The notes under the pieces are model-generated. The model had not been told where the DNA came from. It did no database searches and worked only from the letters and a program-made list of their open reading frames with translations. Position numbers and translations under genes: made by a program. A stretch of DNA of 64,000 nt from Granulosicoccus sp045110475 (lineage in GTDB: Bacteria > Pseudomonadota > Gammaproteobacteria > Granulosicoccales > Granulosicoccaceae). Location: contig JBGCGC010000018.1 of NCBI GenBank assembly GCA_045110475.1, positions 10,152-74,151 of the forward strand. The letters are read 5' to 3'. This document shows, piece after piece, positions 8,028 to 17,389 of the stretch; positions within the stretch are counted from its first letter, which is position 1; every line of letters starts with the position of its first letter.

Positions 8028-9686
8028 TCAGACTCGTTCCAGATTGAAATCACCGCGCACACCGGTACCGTAGCGCTGAAGCGCACCATTTTCTCCCACT
8101 GCATTAGGCCGAATGAAGATCCAGTTCTGCCACGCCGTGAGTCGGCCAAAAATGCGTGTTTCCATGGTTTCCGGTCCGGCAAAGCGCAGATTAGCCTCCA
8201 TCCCGGTCATGGCGTCGGGGCTAAACGAGGCACGCTCCTCGACAAAGATTCTGATCTCGTCTTCCCAATCGATGTCATCAAGAATGATGGTGACAAGCCC
8301 CATCTTCTCAGCAAGTTCGGCGTCCAGTGCCTCGCCCCTCTGTGCTTTGGCCGCATCAACACGTTCAGAGTCACCTAGAAAACGGGTCTGCAGACGGGTG
8401 AGCCCATTGCCCATCAAAAAGAAACCAAAATTAGCGTCGGTCAAGGTGATGGTGGCAAGAGGTCTGTCGTCGTCATCGAATTCCCCTTCCATCATGTAGG
8501 TTCGGTCTACCGAGAACAGTATCTCTGCAAGTACTCCGGTGAAGCACGAACCATGCTCTATGAACGCCACCAGGGAACGCGAGGTGACATCGAGTCGCTT
8601 CAAGGTGCGTTTCCAGTATTGGCGGACCTCGTTGGCCAGCCAATGATCGGCGTTGTCTGCGAGTAAAGCTTCATGGGCGCCTAGTTTTTCAGAATCGCCC
8701 TCGGTACGAATGATCCATAAACCGATGTCCATTTCATTCAAACGCATGTGCAGGATGGCATCTTCGAATTCGCGGCATAGCTTGAGCAGATAGGATTGGT
8801 CTGCCTGTGCAATAAAGGCAGCCATATCCTCTGGCGCATCGTCATCGGGCCCCTTGAGAGTGAATGTCGCCGTCCGACCAGCGCGATCAATATCAACGCT
8901 TACTTGCGACCACGAGACAGAATTTTCTGTCTGATTGCGCTGCAATGGCGTGAGGGAAATGCCTGTCTGGACATCTTTTTTGACAGACCTTTCAGCGAAT
9001 TCGAGAGCACGGGCTTTTACCGTTTCGGCAAACTTTGAATTTGGAATCAGTTCATCGACCAGACGCCAGTCCTTTGCGCGCTGCCCTTTCACCCCCTCCT
9101 CCATCGAGCAGAAGATGTCCGCAAGATCGCGACGTACTTTGCGTTTGTCGGTGACTCTGGTGAGTCCACCTGTGCCGGGCAATACAGCAAGTAGCGGCAC
9201 TTCTGGCAGTCCAACGGCTGTAGTACTGTCGTCAGTCAACATGATGTAATTACAAGCAAGCGCTAACTCATAGCCCCCCCCTGCACACGCACCTTTCACC
9301 GCTGCGATGTACTGTTGGCCGCTATCTTCTTCTGCAGCTTCGAAGGCGTTACGCGTCTCGTTGGTAAACTTGCAAAAGTTGACCTTGTGGCTGTGTTCAG
9401 CGCCACCCAACATGCGGATGTTGGCCCCGGCGCAGAACACGTTGTCCTTGCCTGACTGAAAGACGACAGTTTTGATCTCAGGGTGTTCGAAGCGCATACG
9501 CTGCACGACATCGTTGAGCTCGATGTCCACACCGAGGTCATAGGAGTTGAGCTTGAGTTCGTATCCGTCGAATAGCCCACCGTTTTCGTCGACATCCATA
9601 CTGAGAACAGCGACAGGCCCGTCGTAGGCGATCTTCCAGTGACGATATTGCGTTGGATCAACCCGGAAGTCGATGGGTTTTGACAT
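8028..9686 (-). CDS. boxC: 2,3-epoxybenzoyl-CoA dihydrolase BoxC
   Basis: A 552-residue crotonase-superfamily enzyme. It hydrolytically opens 2,3-epoxybenzoyl-CoA and releases C2 as formate, giving 3,4-dehydroadipyl-CoA semialdehyde. The crotonase core is visible as 'DNVFCAGANIRMLG' (oxyanion-hole region), 'ACAGGGYELALACNY' and 'GLPEVPLLAVLPGTGGLTR'. Length fits the two-repeat BoxC family. It is the first gene after the AT-rich promoter region that holds a perfect inverted repeat, and a strong ribosome-binding site (AGAGGAGAG) precedes the ATG. Downstream are boxB and boxA. Confidence 0.96.
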   Translation of the reverse strand: MSKPIDFRVDPTQYRHWKIAYDGPVAVLSMDVDENGGLFDGYELKLNSYDLGVDIELNDVVQRMRFEHPEIKTVVFQSGKDNVFCAGANIRMLGGAEHSHKVNFCKFTNETRNAFEAAEEDSGQQYIAAVKGACAGGGYELALACNYIMLTDDSTTAVGLPEVPLLAVLPGTGGLTRVTDKRKVRRDLADIFCSMEEGVKGQRAKDWRLVDELIPNSKFAETVKARALEFAERSVKKDVQTGISLTPLQRNQTENSVSWSQVSVDIDRAGRTATFTLKGPDDDAPEDMAAFIAQADQSYLLKLCREFEDAILHMRLNEMDIGLWIIRTEGDSEKLGAHEALLADNADHWLANEVRQYWKRTLKRLDVTSRSLVAFIEHGSCFTGVLAEILFSVDRTYMMEGEFDDDDRPLATITLTDANFGFFLMGNGLTRLQTRFLGDSERVDAAKAQRGEALDAELAEKMGLVTIILDDIDWEDEIRIFVEERASFSPDAMTGMEANLRFAGPETMETRIFGRLTAWQNWIFIRPNAVGENGALQRYGTGVRGDFNLERV

Positions 9687-9745
9687 CTGGCACTCTCCTC
9701 TAACGACAGCGTCTAAAGATACGCTGGGTTGAGTAAGATGTAAAT

Positions 9746-9773
9746 ACTATATTTGCATAATATCGCAAATATA
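9746..9773 (-). promoter_or_regulatory. Candidate boxC promoter/operator with a perfect 9-8-9 inverted repeat
   Basis: The half-site TATATTTGC (9748-9756) is repeated in exact reverse complement as GCAAATATA (9765-9773), with an 8-nt AT-rich spacer. On the minus strand a −10-like TATAGT (9746-9751) overlaps the boxC-proximal arm, so a bound protein would block the promoter. The repeat is about 60 bp upstream of boxC, in a 145-bp intergenic stretch much more AT-rich than its surroundings. BoxR is the obvious candidate ligand. BzdR operators are known to contain TGCA, and TGCA occurs here at the left arm/spacer border and again near 9828. Confidence 0.6.
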
Positions 9774-9831
9774 ATATACTTTGATATCAATGATTTAGTT
9801 AAATTAGCGATACAACAGCATATAATTTGCA

Positions 9832-10290
9832 TTATAAAGCGCATATTATGTCTCGCTCGAGGCCATCAATCCAGCGATGAACTTCCTGCAACTCCAGCGA
9901 CATGATCGAAGCACCGGCTACTGGAGGCATCAGTCCCCGCACCTGACCAACAAGCCGAAGGGCAGCTTTTAGTCGACCCATGCGTAATTTCAGGTATCCA
10001 TTGGCAAGTTGAATCAGTCCCTGGACAAATCGCCGTTCTATCGACCCATCTGGCAAGGCCATCCAGACCGGCTCCAGCACTTCATGTGCCTCCCAGTAAT
10101 AACCTTTGTCAAAAAAATGCAGACCAGCCAGAAAGGCATCGCATCGGGCAAGCCTTTCAGCACCCGCGCCGTTAACAGCAGTTGCTCTGATGTCATCAAA
10201 CGCATTGTCGGGGTGACGTTTATTTTGTCCAGGCAAATACGCATACTCAGGCAAACTTGTCATACCTTGTGGTAGTGGTTTTTTAGCCAT
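9832..10290 (-). CDS. DUF309 domain protein
   Basis: A 152-residue cytoplasmic protein with the DUF309 signature: 'GYYWEAHEVLEPVWMA' (the family's Y-x-E-A-H-E-x-L-E-x-x-W) and 'RRFVQGLIQLANGYLKLRMG'. No catalytic role is established for the family. ATG 10290 overlaps the stop of the upstream alpha/beta hydrolase by 8 bp, so the two are translationally coupled. Both lie just upstream of the boxC promoter in the same orientation. A link with benzoate metabolism is inferred only from this position. Confidence 0.82.
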   Translation of the reverse strand: MAKKPLPQGMTSLPEYAYLPGQNKRHPDNAFDDIRATAVNGAGAERLARCDAFLAGLHFFDKGYYWEAHEVLEPVWMALPDGSIERRFVQGLIQLANGYLKLRMGRLKAALRLVGQVRGLMPPVAGASIMSLELQEVHRWIDGLERDIICAL

Positions 10291-11110
10291 TAGCTTTTTC
10301 CCGAGTACCCGTTCGTAGAGCACATTCACCTTCGCAGAAAGCAGCTATTGCAGCCAGAACCGAGGGACCTTGTTCAAGATGTGGCGCGTGCATACAATCG
10401 TTCAGGATCAGTGTGGATACTGATGCGCTTTGCACACGATGGGTGAGAACATCGATTTGTGCCAGTGTGCCGTACGGATCCTGACGACCTTGTATTGCCA
10501 GTACAGGAACCTGAATAGCATCGACAGTGGCTGACACATTCCATTGCTTGAAATCCGGATTCAGCCAGCTGTCGTTCCAGCCGCGAAATGCATTGTCCGG
10601 ATCACGATGGTATTTTTCCATCCGTTTGCGCAAGTCACCACGATCAAACGCGTCACGGGCCTGAGCAATCTGCGCAAGACCAACTGGCTCAGTAAAGAAA
10701 TGCGGTGCCATAAGTATCACACCGGTAACGGCGGGATCGATCACACTGCCTGCATGGATTGCTGCAATGGTTGCACCATCGCTATGGCCCAACAGTACGG
10801 ACTGTTTTACGCCGATAAAGTCCAGAACGTCGGGCAACACTTCCACAGCCTCACGCGTCATGTAATCCAGCGGGCGTGGCAAATCGGCAAGATCGGACTG
10901 ACCGTAGCCCGCTCTTGAATAAGCAAACACGCCATATCCCGTGCTTTTGCTGAGCTCTTTCGGGAACTCACGCCACAGATGCGTGCAACCTAACCCTTCA
11001 TGCAACAGCACCACGGTCGGTGCATCGTCAGGTTCAGGTCCATAACAGGCGTATTCCAGCCACTTGTCACGTACTTTGAGTTTACCGCTCTCAGACCAAT
11101 GAGCGCTCAT
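10283..11110 (-). CDS. Alpha/beta hydrolase, possible lactonase of the box pathway
   Basis: A 275-residue alpha/beta-hydrolase. The nucleophile elbow is 'LLGHSDGATIAA' (Ser). The acid is probably in 'QGRQDPYG' and the base in 'CMHAPHLE', giving a complete Ser-Asp-His triad. The oxyanion-hole region is 'LLHEGLG'. No signal peptide is seen, so it is cytoplasmic. It heads the box region and overlaps the DUF309 gene. Hydrolases annotated as lactone hydrolases occur in other box clusters, so cleavage of a pathway-derived ester or lactone is a reasonable inference; the substrate is not determined. Confidence 0.8.
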   Translation of the reverse strand: MSAHWSESGKLKVRDKWLEYACYGPEPDDAPTVVLLHEGLGCTHLWREFPKELSKSTGYGVFAYSRAGYGQSDLADLPRPLDYMTREAVEVLPDVLDFIGVKQSVLLGHSDGATIAAIHAGSVIDPAVTGVILMAPHFFTEPVGLAQIAQARDAFDRGDLRKRMEKYHRDPDNAFRGWNDSWLNPDFKQWNVSATVDAIQVPVLAIQGRQDPYGTLAQIDVLTHRVQSASVSTLILNDCMHAPHLEQGPSVLAAIAAFCEGECALRTGTREKANG

Positions 11111-11222
11111 GGTTCACCGATGGAGTCTCCGATAAACTATTTATACACGTTTGACGATAAAATCGTGGGCTGATCTTACAGCACGGCTCAATACCCGGCT
11201 CGGTTTCGTAATTTGGCTGATC

Positions 11223-14051
11223 TCAAGATGCCTTGCGCAGCGGCTCTTCGCTGAGCGCTTCGGAAAGTGAACAGGGCTTGGCGATCAAGTACCCTTGCGC
11301 ATAGTCAACGCCGATCGTTGCCAATATTTGTAGAATTGCATCATCTTCAACGAATTCAGCAACGGTCTTGATGTTCATAGACTTGCCCACGTGGTCAATA
11401 GCCCGGACCATTTCACGTGCAACATCGCTGTCATGGACATCCTTGACAAACTGCCCGTCAATCTTAAGAACATCTACCGGTAGATTACGCAAGTATGCAA
11501 AAGAGCTTAACCCGGAGCCAAAATCATCCAGCGCAACCTTGGCACCCAGTGCCTGAATTCCACGAATAAGTGTTACGGCATTGGAAAAATGCGAAATCGC
11601 AGCTGTCTCTGTTATTTCGAACCAGAAACGGGTCGCGCAAGCATCGTATTCGTGCAGCTGTTCCTCGATATATCCCAAAAGCGTTGGGTCAGCCGCCGAT
11701 TGCCCGGAGATATTGACCGAAAACACACAGTCTGGTGATAGTTGTGCCTCGGCGTTCTTGACGGTTCGGATAGCGTTTCTGATTACCCAACGGTCTATAC
11801 TTCGCATCAGATCGTAACGCTCTGCTGCTTTTATAAAACTGTAAGGTGTGATCAGTCTGCCATCATCACCCTGCAGGCGAATAAGAAATTCGTAATGCGA
11901 AATTTGGGTAGTGACTTTCGTTGCGGCATCAGCCGTGCTCCCTTGGCCGATAGATGTAACGTTGGCTTGCCTGGAACTATCTGGATTGATGGTAGCGATT
12001 GCCTGCACTAACAACTCGAATTTGCCGTCGTCCAGGGCCGTTGTCAAACGCGGCAGCCAGTTCATCTCTTCGCGATGCTGCGTGACAGTTTCATCGGTGT
12101 CAGAGTATACAACCAACGCATTACGACCAGATTCCTTTGCGGTATAACATGCCACATCGGCAGCTGACATCACGGTCTTCAAATCACAGTTGTCGGCGTT
12201 AATTTCCACAAGACCAATACTTGCGTGAACCTTAAACGCCGCTCCATCATGCTCGAATACAAAATGCTGAAAAAAGTCGTAAATCATGTTGGCAACCTCG
12301 ATCGCATCGTCCCGGTTGCAATCGCATATGATGATGCCAAACTCATCGCCCCCCAGCCGCGCCAGCACATCATCGCTGCGAAGAATGATTTTCATGGAGT
12401 CGGTTAGTTCGCATAGCAAACGATCACCACTCGAGTGACCACACGTATCATTGACCACCTTGAACTGATCCAGATCGATGTAACACAAGGCATGCTCACG
12501 ATAACTCTGACTGACATCGCTAGTAAGCTCAGCCAGACGTCGATCAAAGTAGAACCGGTTGTAACCTCCAGTCAGTGCATCATGATTGGCTCTGTACTCA
12601 AGCTCGGACCTCAATTTTCTTTCCCGGCTAACATCCTCCAGAACAAGTATGACACCGCTGTAGCCTCCATCGCCATCCGGCATACGCGATACAGACATCT
12701 TCACGGTGATTCCTGCCAGATGCGGCAGGTCAAGTTCTACATCGACTTCCTTGAGATCATCCCCCAGGACTTCAATGACAGACCTTAAATCGTGTGCAGA
12801 CCCTGAAATAGCGGAAGCGGTATTGAAATTAAGGTGCTCGGTCACCGGCTGATTAATGATATTTTCTTCATTCACCTCTAGAAACGCCAAGGCAGAAGGG
12901 TTTAGATAAACAATGGTCAAATCATCACTTAAGGCAACCACAGCGTCACTGATAGATTCCAGTGTCCGTTGCGCATTTTCACGCTCCTTGTTTATCGCTC
13001 GAAGGCTGGCCATGCGTTCATTTCTGGCTCTGCGCGACTGAGTTATGACGGTAATAATCATCAATGCAAACGTAGTGATACAAAAAGTAATCACGGCGAT
13101 AAAGAACAGATGTTTGCGCGGCAGACCAATCTGCTTGACAAGTGTCATGGTCAGCACAGATGTGCCCAATGTCCACTGTTGCCTCATAGACAATGGAGCA
13201 AGGTTTATGTCAACACTCTTGTTTCGTTTAAGATCGTTTTGTTCCAGCTTTAATTCCACCTCACGACTATCCACAAGTAACAACTTAACCAGATCAAAGC
13301 TGTTGTCGCCAATGGATGACAACAATTCCTCGGCATCTATCGAGACCCAGATCCCTCCTGCAAGAAGTTCAAGACGTTCTTCTCTGGTTTCGGGTTGATA
13401 GCTGCCAAAGTAGACTGGTTGTACAGCCAGCAATTCCCCTGAGGTCGGAAAACTTTCGGGTGTCTTGATCAGAAAGGCGTCGCCGGACACCACAGTGGCA
13501 TCGATATTCTCAACAAAGCCGGGAATAGTGGCCAGATTCAAGCCAAGCAAGCGGTGTTTTTCACTCTGTGGCGCATCGCTCGAGATAATCGGAAAGTCAT
13601 AGCTAGGTTGACTGACAGACACACTTGAATCACGCAGACCGGGTAATGAGTGTATTCGAAAATTCGGTGAACCCTGCTCACGCATCCAGCTTTCGTACAT
13701 AGCGCGAAATTCTGAATCGATATACTCAAACATGCCGACATCCTGTACGTGCGTCGAGTTTAAATATTGTCTGAGCAGGCTTGCAAAGGCGTCGATGTCA
13801 GCGCCTGCAAATTCATCAGATGCGTAGTGCATTCCCAGCATCGACTTCATGATGGAACGCACCTCTACGACGTTTGAGGTGGCTTCATTTAACAGCTTTT
13901 CGGAGTTTTCATTGAAAGCTCGTACCTGCTGGCCATACGATATTGTCAACCCTACATAAATACAGAGAGTGAGAAGAACCAGAATAGCCAGGCCACAGAT
14001 AACTTGTAGACTAAACCGTCTATTACGTTCCGCATACAGGTTAGCCTCCAT
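11223..14051 (-). CDS. CHASE-PAS-GGDEF-EAL membrane sensor for cyclic di-GMP
   Basis: A 942-residue inner-membrane protein. A transmembrane helix (about 15-37) is followed by a periplasmic CHASE-type region, a second helix (about 314-337), a PAS domain (about 360-480), GGDEF (about 490-650) and EAL (about 690-930). The diguanylate cyclase site is intact ('ARLGGDEFG') and an inhibitory I-site RSDD lies five residues before it. The EAL domain has 'YEFLIRL' in place of E-A-L but keeps the Glu, 'ISGQS', 'FEITET', 'LDDFGSG' and 'KIDGQFV', so phosphodiesterase activity remains possible. Start is ATG 14051 or GTG 14090; neither has a clear ribosome-binding site. It is divergent from a porin and binding-protein pair. 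Confidence 0.92.
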   Translation of the reverse strand: MEANLYAERNRRFSLQVICGLAILVLLTLCIYVGLTISYGQQVRAFNENSEKLLNEATSNVVEVRSIMKSMLGMHYASDEFAGADIDAFASLLRQYLNSTHVQDVGMFEYIDSEFRAMYESWMREQGSPNFRIHSLPGLRDSSVSVSQPSYDFPIISSDAPQSEKHRLLGLNLATIPGFVENIDATVVSGDAFLIKTPESFPTSGELLAVQPVYFGSYQPETREERLELLAGGIWVSIDAEELLSSIGDNSFDLVKLLLVDSREVELKLEQNDLKRNKSVDINLAPLSMRQQWTLGTSVLTMTLVKQIGLPRKHLFFIAVITFCITTFALMIITVITQSRRARNERMASLRAINKERENAQRTLESISDAVVALSDDLTIVYLNPSALAFLEVNEENIINQPVTEHLNFNTASAISGSAHDLRSVIEVLGDDLKEVDVELDLPHLAGITVKMSVSRMPDGDGGYSGVILVLEDVSRERKLRSELEYRANHDALTGGYNRFYFDRRLAELTSDVSQSYREHALCYIDLDQFKVVNDTCGHSSGDRLLCELTDSMKIILRSDDVLARLGGDEFGIIICDCNRDDAIEVANMIYDFFQHFVFEHDGAAFKVHASIGLVEINADNCDLKTVMSAADVACYTAKESGRNALVVYSDTDETVTQHREEMNWLPRLTTALDDGKFELLVQAIATINPDSSRQANVTSIGQGSTADAATKVTTQISHYEFLIRLQGDDGRLITPYSFIKAAERYDLMRSIDRWVIRNAIRTVKNAEAQLSPDCVFSVNISGQSAADPTLLGYIEEQLHEYDACATRFWFEITETAAISHFSNAVTLIRGIQALGAKVALDDFGSGLSSFAYLRNLPVDVLKIDGQFVKDVHDSDVAREMVRAIDHVGKSMNIKTVAEFVEDDAILQILATIGVDYAQGYLIAKPCSLSEALSEEPLRKAS

Positions 14052-14303
14052 ACTGTTTAATTGCGGATCATTTTGCACCGTGAATCCCACGTTAAAAGCT
14101 GCATAAGCTCATCTCAACAGAGCGATGGACACCCTAGTGGCCCACTAGCGTTGGGTAAACCCCTGTTACATAGATATAACGGCATATGCGCAGATATCCT
14201 GAATATTCCTTCGTTTTGCTCTTGTGTTACCAGCACTGACGTTATACAGCCGCATCGGCGCAACATTTGCCCTGAAAAGCTCCACTGCCAGTTGTGGCTT
14301 TAA

Positions 14304-15521
14304 ATGATGTTATCCAGCATGAGGTTCTGCCAAATACGATTGACAGCGATGCTCTGTCTGCTCCTGTCTACCAATGCTATGGCATCAGAGCGTTTTTTAT
14401 TTTCGGGTTTCGGAACGCTGGGCTTTGCCATAGTAGACTCTGATACGGCAGAGTATCGAACCGGAAAAGCACAAGACGGTGCTGACGATCGCGGCTCGTT
14501 CGAGGTTGATTCAAGACTTGGGATACAGGCTGACTACATCATAAATCATGATTTTTCTGCCACCTTGCAGTTAGTGGCTCGAGAGGGTGGTGATGGCAGT
14601 CCTGAAGTTCTTCCTGAGTGGGCATTTCTGAAAAAACAGCTCAATGATAGCGTCGGCGTTCGCTTGGGGCGAATTGGTTTGGGACTGTATATGGCTTCGG
14701 AATTTCAGGAGGTTGGTTTTGCACACCCGTTGCTGCGCTTGCCGGAAGAAACCTATGTACAGATACCACTTTATTTTTTCGATGGCGTGGATTTTATCGG
14801 AAACTTCAACTTGGGCGAGACGCAATTAACTTTTCAGGCAATAGCAGGTTCAAGCAAATCGAAGTTCTTTGATGACTTGAATGTCGATTTGAAGTTGATT
14901 GTCGGGTTTAACCTCATCGCCGAGACAGATCATTGGCGCTGGCGCGTAACACACAATATGGGAAAGCTGAATATCTACTCTGATGACCTGCTTGCTCTTG
15001 GTCAGGGGCTCGAACAAGCAAGTGTCCTATTTCCGCCGCTAGGTGAGGTCGCTGAGAATTTCAACGACGAGCATAAGGATGTCACCTTTAGCGGCATTGG
15101 TGTGGAATACGAGCAAGGTGACTTTTTTATGAATGCCGAGCTGACAACGCGTACGGTGGATCAGTTTCTTCCAGATACATCCGCTTGGTATGTAGCAGTC
15201 GGTTATCACATGGGCAGTATTTCACCCTATGCGTATGTTTCCAAATTACATCAGAGCAGTAAGGACTCTATAGAATTTCCGGATATTCCTACCTTGCAGG
15301 AGGCGGCAATCGCCGTTGACCGAATCTACGCATCGGCAGATCAACAGTCGGTCGCTGCTGGCTTGCGATGGGATTTCAGGCCTAACGTTGCACTCAAGGC
15401 GCAGATAGAGCATCTGACGTTCGAGAACAATGGCATTAGTTTTTCACGCGAGAATGATGAGGTTCCAGCGGGAAGCGATTCAGCAAATTTATTCAGTCTG
15501 GCATTTGACTTCATATTTTGA
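14304..15521 (+). CDS. Outer-membrane porin-like beta-barrel protein
   Basis: A 405-residue exported protein. The N-terminus carries a signal peptide (hydrophobic LTAMLCLLLS, cleavage near AMA-SE). The rest alternates polar and aromatic residues as in beta-strands and ends in Phe (AFDFIF), the usual outer-membrane barrel signature. It resembles uncharacterised porins that recur next to GGDEF/EAL sensors in marine gammaproteobacteria, but I do not recognise a specific substrate. A PstS-like gene follows directly; an in-frame TTG of that gene overlaps this stop codon. The divergent neighbour is a CHASE sensor, so the three may form an uptake-and-signalling module. Confidence 0.72.
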   Translation: MMLSSMRFCQIRLTAMLCLLLSTNAMASERFLFSGFGTLGFAIVDSDTAEYRTGKAQDGADDRGSFEVDSRLGIQADYIINHDFSATLQLVAREGGDGSPEVLPEWAFLKKQLNDSVGVRLGRIGLGLYMASEFQEVGFAHPLLRLPEETYVQIPLYFFDGVDFIGNFNLGETQLTFQAIAGSSKSKFFDDLNVDLKLIVGFNLIAETDHWRWRVTHNMGKLNIYSDDLLALGQGLEQASVLFPPLGEVAENFNDEHKDVTFSGIGVEYEQGDFFMNAELTTRTVDQFLPDTSAWYVAVGYHMGSISPYAYVSKLHQSSKDSIEFPDIPTLQEAAIAVDRIYASADQQSVAAGLRWDFRPNVALKAQIEHLTFENNGISFSRENDEVPAGSDSANLFSLAFDFIF

Positions 15522-15535
15522 ACCTATTAAAAAAC

Positions 15536-15976
15536 ATGAAACCTTTTTCAGTAGTCTGCCTGCTAACGATGCTGGTTGTGATACCAAACAGTTTTCACAG
15601 CAAGCCGGTGGTCGCATCCAATGGAGCAATTGCGGTGATTGTCAATGAACGCAATGCGACGCAGAACATGACAGCACGAGAGGTACGCAAATTGTTTCTT
15701 GGCAAAAGCAGGAAGTTGCCTGATGGAACACGAGCGATTCTCGTCAGCCTCCAGTCACTGCAAACCACCTTTAATAGAGCCACCCTTGGCAAGAACAACG
15801 CGCAGGTAAAGTCTGCATGGGCAAGATTACAGTTTACCGGCAGAGCCTTACCACCTCGCGAATTTACAAACGCATCGGATGTTGTCAATTTTGTTGCCAG
15901 CAATACTGATGCAATCGGCTATGTGCCAATGGCGGCCCTGACACAAGGTGTCCGCGAAGTGTATGTTCTGGAGTAA
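15536..15976 (+). CDS. PstS-like periplasmic phosphate-binding-type protein
   Basis: A 146-residue protein with an N-terminal signal (PFSVVCLLTMLVVIP). The mature part resembles one lobe of type-2 periplasmic binding proteins: 'LTAREVRKLFLGKSRKLPDG'-like region ('MTAREVRKLFLGKS') and 'NTDAIGYVPMAAL', both common in PstS-like proteins. At 146 residues it is too short for a full two-lobed PstS, so it is probably a stand-alone single-domain accessory or sensor-partner protein. ATG 15536 is chosen; a TTG at 15518 overlapping the porin stop would add six residues. No ABC permease or ATPase is nearby. Confidence 0.72.
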   Translation: MKPFSVVCLLTMLVVIPNSFHSKPVVASNGAIAVIVNERNATQNMTAREVRKLFLGKSRKLPDGTRAILVSLQSLQTTFNRATLGKNNAQVKSAWARLQFTGRALPPREFTNASDVVNFVASNTDAIGYVPMAALTQGVREVYVLE

Positions 15977-16044
15977 TCTCAAGGGTGCTGGATAAGCCAA
16001 TAGATAAATAGCAGAAACTGCCTTGTCGGACACGACCCAAAGCT

Positions 16045-17208
16045 TTAAGACAAATTCGCGTAAGCGGCCCGCTCTATGTCATAGAACAGCTCGAGCGATT
16101 TCTCGTCACCAAACGGCAAGATCTGGCTTAAGTAGGCACCACCAATACCGGTAGATCGATCAATCCAGTAAAAACTGTTGGCAAGACCCGCCCACATTAG
16201 TGTTCCTGCCGCTCTGCCCGTGTCAGCCGCTGTTTCATTTATCTGAAACGTCAAGCCCCATGACTTGGCCTGACCCGGAAAAAATTCTGCATCGTTGCTG
16301 AAAGGGGGCACTACTGTTTTCAATTTTTTAACTCGCAGATCGCCGATTTGGTTTTGGCACATGGTTTTTACTGTACTGGCTTGTAGTACACGTTGACTAT
16401 CCAGTTCACCATCATTGAGAATCATGCGGATAAAGCGTCCGTAGTCGCCCATGGTGCCATGCAAGCCTCCGCCGCCCATCTCGAATTCCGGGTTTTCCGG
16501 AGGGGGTAAATCTAATGGCACGAGTGCACCATCCGGGGTACGTGCGTGAACCCCGGCGGCTCTTTCAAGCATGGATGGCGTATGAGAGAAAGCCGTATCG
16601 TCCATTCCTAACCGCCCAGTCAGATGGGTTGTGAAATATTCACCCAGTGTCATACCGGACACCGCTTCGATCATCTTGCCAGCCCAATCAATACCGATTC
16701 CGTATTCCCATTGTGTCCCGGGATCAAACGCGAGGGGAATTTTCAGCGATTCATTTTCAAGGGTGAACAAGCTTTGCGCTTTTGTATGCTCACGCCAGCG
16801 CACTTCATTTTCGTTCCAGATCTCATAGGTCAAACCTGACGTGTGGGTTAATAAGTGACGTAGGGTGATGGGGGTCTTAGGCGCGCGGGTCAAGGGCTGG
16901 CCATTGTCATCGAATCCGTCGAGAACAACGGCCTCACCGAGCCATGGACAAACGACACTCGCTGGGTCATCGAGCTTGAGCTTACCCTGCTCTACCAGTT
17001 GCATTGCCGCTGCACCGGTAATCGCTTTGGTCATTGAAAAAATAGCACCAACCGTATCGGTGGTCATCGCGACGCCGGAATCTATGGCTCGTTCACCGGC
17101 AGCTCCCTGCCAGACCACACCATCGCGATTCACTATAATAGCTACCGCACCGGGTGCTGCACCAGTGTCTATGCCTTTTTTTAAAATATCATCAAATTGC
17201 GCTGTCAT
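16045..17208 (-). CDS. Serine hydrolase of the beta-lactamase class C / EstB family
   Basis: A 387-residue protein with the penicillin-binding fold. The active-site tetrad S-x-x-K is in 'IFSMTKAITG' (about residues 61-70). A Tyr-containing motif is plausible in 'WEYGIGIDWAG'. No signal peptide is evident, so a cytoplasmic esterase is more likely than a drug-resistance enzyme. 'GGGGLHGTMGDYGRF' matches the family's conserved middle region. ATG 17208 is preferred over 17238 because a GAGG-like site lies about 9 bp upstream. It is separated from bclA by a repeat element, so it is probably its own unit. Substrate unknown. Confidence 0.83.
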   Translation of the reverse strand: MTAQFDDILKKGIDTGAAPGAVAIIVNRDGVVWQGAAGERAIDSGVAMTTDTVGAIFSMTKAITGAAAMQLVEQGKLKLDDPASVVCPWLGEAVVLDGFDDNGQPLTRAPKTPITLRHLLTHTSGLTYEIWNENEVRWREHTKAQSLFTLENESLKIPLAFDPGTQWEYGIGIDWAGKMIEAVSGMTLGEYFTTHLTGRLGMDDTAFSHTPSMLERAAGVHARTPDGALVPLDLPPPENPEFEMGGGGLHGTMGDYGRFIRMILNDGELDSQRVLQASTVKTMCQNQIGDLRVKKLKTVVPPFSNDAEFFPGQAKSWGLTFQINETAADTGRAAGTLMWAGLANSFYWIDRSTGIGGAYLSQILPFGDEKSLELFYDIERAAYANLS

Positions 17209-17389
17209 GGCTGCTGCCTCGCACTGTTTGGTAATCACGTTAATTTATAACATAGGTTACAGCGTATGGCGCTCAAGCTTTTAGCACGATCGCAACCGGG
17301 CCACGACACACACCGTTTATTTGTCAGTGCTCTCCGCCTGCCGTTCAGTACTGTCTACACCCGTCGCATTCCTTATACACACAACAATA

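Noticed and set aside
9781..9790. TTGATATCAA palindrome upstream of boxC
   Set aside because: Perfect but only 10 bp and AT-rich, expected by chance in this stretch; not listed as an operator.
9824..9850. Second imperfect TTTGCATTAT...GCGCATATTAT repeat near the DUF309 stop
   Set aside because: The arms mismatch and it overlaps coding sequence; it might be a weak second BoxR site but evidence is thin.
16045..17208. Possible antibiotic-resistance class C beta-lactamase
   Set aside because: No signal peptide is visible and the sequence fits the broad serine-hydrolase/EstB group better.
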